The notes below the pieces were generated by a model. That model did no database searches. It was not told the DNA's origin and was given only the letters and a program-made list of their open reading frames with translations. Below are positions 62,103 to 64,000 of a stretch of 64,000 nt of DNA, in pieces. The position numbers and the translations under genes were made by a program. The stretch lies in assembly GCA_963603285.1 (NCBI GenBank), contig CAVCMG010000002.1, positions 68,159-132,158 of the forward strand, given 5' to 3'. Positions within the stretch are counted from its first letter, which is position 1, and every line of letters begins with the position of its first letter. Source of the stretch: UBA11957 sp963603285 (lineage in GTDB: Bacteria; Bacillota; Clostridia; Lachnospirales; Lachnospiraceae).

Positions 62103-63491
62103 TTAGCGAATGCATAAGCTGTCTGTCATTACACAACGTCTTACCTTTGCAAATGTCTTTGCACTTGTAAGGCCTTCACCTGTACGGCTGGCAATGGTGA
62201 ATGTACAGATGCTCTCGCCGCCGAAGCCAAGCGCTGCATAAGACGGTCCGTTTTTAACAAGGATCGCTGTATCCAGCTCGCGTGCGTACTCTGTGATACG
62301 GTCAACGTTCTTGGAATGGATATGAGCGGAATGGCGGTTGCCATGCTCCAGCCATTTGGCTGTCTCAACGCCCTCGGCAAAGTCATTTACGCGGACGATA
62401 CCGAGGATCGGCATCATCAGCTCTGTTGTGATCAGCGGATGCTCTTTCTCACCGAAGAATGTGATGCAGCGGATATTGTCCGGAACATCAATACCGATCA
62501 TGGACAGCAGGACTTTGGCGCTTCTGCCGACACATTTACGGTTCAGCTTGCCATTCTGCAGAACAACGTCTGTCAGCTGTTTCTGCTGTTCTTCGTTGAT
62601 CAGGTAGCAGCCCTGCTCATTGAGCATGTAGTACATCAGCTCATCAGCGATAGAAGAAACAGCTACGATCTCTTTCTCAGCGATGCAGGGAAGGTTGTTG
62701 TCGAATGTACATCCGTTAACGATGTCCTCTGCTGCTTTGCGGATATCTGCTGTCTCATCTACGAGTGCCGGCGGGTTACCTGCACCTGCACCGATACCTC
62801 TCTTACCGGAAGAAAGGACAGCGGTTACAACGCCCGGGCCACCTGTTGCTGCGATGAGCGGGATGTCCGGATGTTTCATCATGATAGCACTGGTCTCCAT
62901 GGTAGGTTTCTCAACGGTAACAGCGATATTATCCGGACCGCCGCATTCGATGGAAGCTTCATTTACCATGTTGATTGCGTAGATAGATGTCTTGATAGCG
63001 GCCGGATGCGGGTTGAATACAACTGTATTGCCGGCAGCAAACATACCGATCGTGTTACAGATAACTGTTTCACTCGGGTTTGTACACGGTGTGATAGCAC
63101 CGATAACACCAAACGGGCCTTTCTCGATCAGAGTCAGTCCACGGTCGCCGGAGTAAGCTTCGGTCGTGATATCTTCAGTTCCCGGAACCTTCTCAGCTAC
63201 CAGCTGGTGTTTTAAGATTTTGTGCGGTACGTTACCCATTCCGGTTTCGTCCACACCCATGCGGGCCAGAACTTCAGCATTTTCTCTGGTCTTTCTGCGG
63301 ATAACAGAAATGATCTGCTCTCTCTGGTCCATGGACATTCTGCGAACTACCTTCTGTGCCTTCTTGGCAGCCTCGATAGCCTCGTTCATGTCTTTGAATA
63401 CGCCGTGATTTCCGGCCGGTGCGGATGCAAGCTGCATCTTTGCCATAACCTCTTTCACGATGTCCTGTACCATACTTTCATTTACTGACAC
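62103..63491 (-). CDS. pduP: CoA-acylating propionaldehyde dehydrogenase
   Basis: A 462-residue aldehyde dehydrogenase of the PduP/EutE type, oxidising propionaldehyde to propionyl-CoA with NAD+. The N-terminal helix (ESMVQDIVKEVMAKMQ) and linker are an encapsulation peptide. Motifs include GPFGVIGAITPCTNPSETVI, GGPGVVTAVLSSGKRGIGAG and the catalytic Cys in FDNNLPCIAEKEIV. The start is GTG 63491 with GGGGGAT upstream; an ATG 18 bases further in (63473) lacks a site. It is 18 bases after the aldolase gene. Confidence 0.95.
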   Translation of the reverse strand: MSVNESMVQDIVKEVMAKMQLASAPAGNHGVFKDMNEAIEAAKKAQKVVRRMSMDQREQIISVIRRKTRENAEVLARMGVDETGMGNVPHKILKHQLVAEKVPGTEDITTEAYSGDRGLTLIEKGPFGVIGAITPCTNPSETVICNTIGMFAAGNTVVFNPHPAAIKTSIYAINMVNEASIECGGPDNIAVTVEKPTMETSAIMMKHPDIPLIAATGGPGVVTAVLSSGKRGIGAGAGNPPALVDETADIRKAAEDIVNGCTFDNNLPCIAEKEIVAVSSIADELMYYMLNEQGCYLINEEQQKQLTDVVLQNGKLNRKCVGRSAKVLLSMIGIDVPDNIRCITFFGEKEHPLITTELMMPILGIVRVNDFAEGVETAKWLEHGNRHSAHIHSKNVDRITEYARELDTAILVKNGPSYAALGFGGESICTFTIASRTGEGLTSAKTFAKVRRCVMTDSLCIR

Positions 63492-63509
63492 GAGTTTATC
63501 CCCCTAGTC

Positions 63510-64000
63510 TTACTGAAGACCCAGCTGAGCCATAACTTTCTTTGTGATTGCAGCTACCAGATCCGGATTTGTAGCGTTCTGATCAGCGCTTACGCTGCCT
63601 GTGCATGTTCCCAGTTCGCTGACCGGTGCTTTGTGGCAGTTACCACCACAGTTGTGGCAGTTCTTCTCGCCTTTGTTCTGGCAGAGGTTTGCTGGATGTT
63701 TGCCCGGAAGACCCATCTGTCTTCTGATCTCGTACAGTTTCTCAACAGTTGCCTGATCGAATTCCTTCGGTCCGCCCAGCATCTTTGACTGGTACAGCAG
63801 CTGTGCATAGAACTCTACAGATTCCATCTTCATGTAAGCAGCCAGAAGGTCTGTGGAGTATGTCAGAGCACCATGGCTCTCCAGCAGAACTGCATCGAAG
63901 TACGGCAGGTATTTCTCAACGTTATCCGGGATCTCCATTGTGGACGGTGTACCGTACTCAGCGATCGGAACGCAGCCAAGAGCGATAACAGCTTCCGGCA
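63510..64000 (-). CDS. fucA: Class II aldolase (fuculose/rhamnulose-phosphate type), 5' part outside window
   Basis: The visible 162 residues are the C-terminal part of a class II aldolase: AVIALGCVPIAEYGTPSTME, VLLESHGALTYSTDLLAAYM with a metal-binding His, and MESVEFYAQLLYQSKMLGG. The enzyme splits fuculose- or rhamnulose-1-phosphate into dihydroxyacetone phosphate and lactaldehyde. After the catalytic domain comes an unusual Cys/His-rich linker (NCHNCGGNCHK, with another Cys before it) and then a terminal helix (DLVAAITKKVMAQLG) that looks like a C-terminal encapsulation peptide. The N-terminal half lies beyond position 64000. Confidence 0.9.
   Translation of the reverse strand, partial: PEAVIALGCVPIAEYGTPSTMEIPDNVEKYLPYFDAVLLESHGALTYSTDLLAAYMKMESVEFYAQLLYQSKMLGGPKEFDQATVEKLYEIRRQMGLPGKHPANLCQNKGEKNCHNCGGNCHKAPVSELGTCTGSVSADQNATNPDLVAAITKKVMAQLGLQ

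Overview
The window looks like a chromosomal segment of an anaerobic, gut-type Firmicute of the family Lachnospiraceae (Blautia/Ruminococcus-like). This is inferred from protein style, AGGAGG-type ribosome binding sites, the pyrH-frr-uppS-cdsA-dxr-rseP housekeeping cluster, a K+-dependent-type membrane pyrophosphatase and a glycyl-radical-type fucose/rhamnose microcompartment locus; species cannot be fixed from the sequence alone. Most genes are on the minus strand. One run of 10 Ns (40035-40044) marks a scaffold join. I saw no tRNA, rRNA, CRISPR array, prophage or transposase gene.

Layout. 1-4.1 kb: truncated old-yellow-enzyme gene, TIM-barrel isomerase-like gene, divergent LysR regulator, a chorismate mutase-shikimate kinase fusion and a small XRE regulator. 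4.3-9.1 kb: hppA pyrophosphatase, a sigma-70-like protein lacking region 4, a 46-bp perfect inverted repeat, and a SpoIID-like/peptidoglycan-binding protein. 9.4-13.8 kb: two-subunit ABC exporter and its TetR-type neighbour with a palindromic operator. 13.9-18.5 kb: nagA, an AAA/DUF4143 ATPase preceded by four boxes spaced exactly 32 bp, and a DUF975 membrane gene broken by two frameshifts. 18.8-25.7 kb: lysC-pyrH-frr-uppS-cdsA-dxr-rseP, interrupted by a long foldback between frr and uppS. 25.9-31.9 kb: CarD-like, GT2, GtrA, VanZ-like genes, an ECF sigma/DUF4349 pair and an AEC transporter. 32-35.5 kb: decayed signalling genes (kinase lacking its 5' half, diguanylate cyclase with a damaged start), a flavin reductase and a Nif11-like small protein. 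35.7-41.6 kb: MFS, BCCT and UroD-like methyltransferase genes with a divergent PucR-type regulator. 41.7-47.7 kb: MATE, MBL hydrolase, lrgA-lrgB-gntR-gph operon with a strong promoter and tandem FadR-type boxes, and a histidine phosphatase.

47.9-64 kb is one metabolic unit. A LacI-type regulator (53.1-54.1 kb) and three AACGTT-centred operators control a sugar ABC transporter (permease, ATPase, permease, binding protein). Next to it lies a bacterial microcompartment operon, read from the right edge: class II aldolase (fuculose/rhamnulose-phosphate type), PduP, Zn-ADH, four hexameric shell proteins, PduL, a pentameric shell protein, PduS, PduT, a DeoR regulator and a PduQ-like Fe-ADH. The content and order match the fucose/rhamnose (GRM5-type) loci known from Clostridium phytofermentans; the glycyl-radical propanediol dehydratase and its activase would lie beyond the right edge. 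Imported deoxysugar is cleaved to lactaldehyde, reduced to 1,2-propanediol, dehydrated to propionaldehyde and disproportionated to propanol and propionyl phosphate.

Most unusual items: four intergenic foldbacks with locus-specific arms, two of which share a 60-nt core; a shell protein with a 74-residue Lys/Ala-rich N-terminal extension and an internal ribosome binding site that could give two products; the four-box 32-bp periodic array; and the UroD/BCCT/MFS/PucR cassette of unknown substrate.
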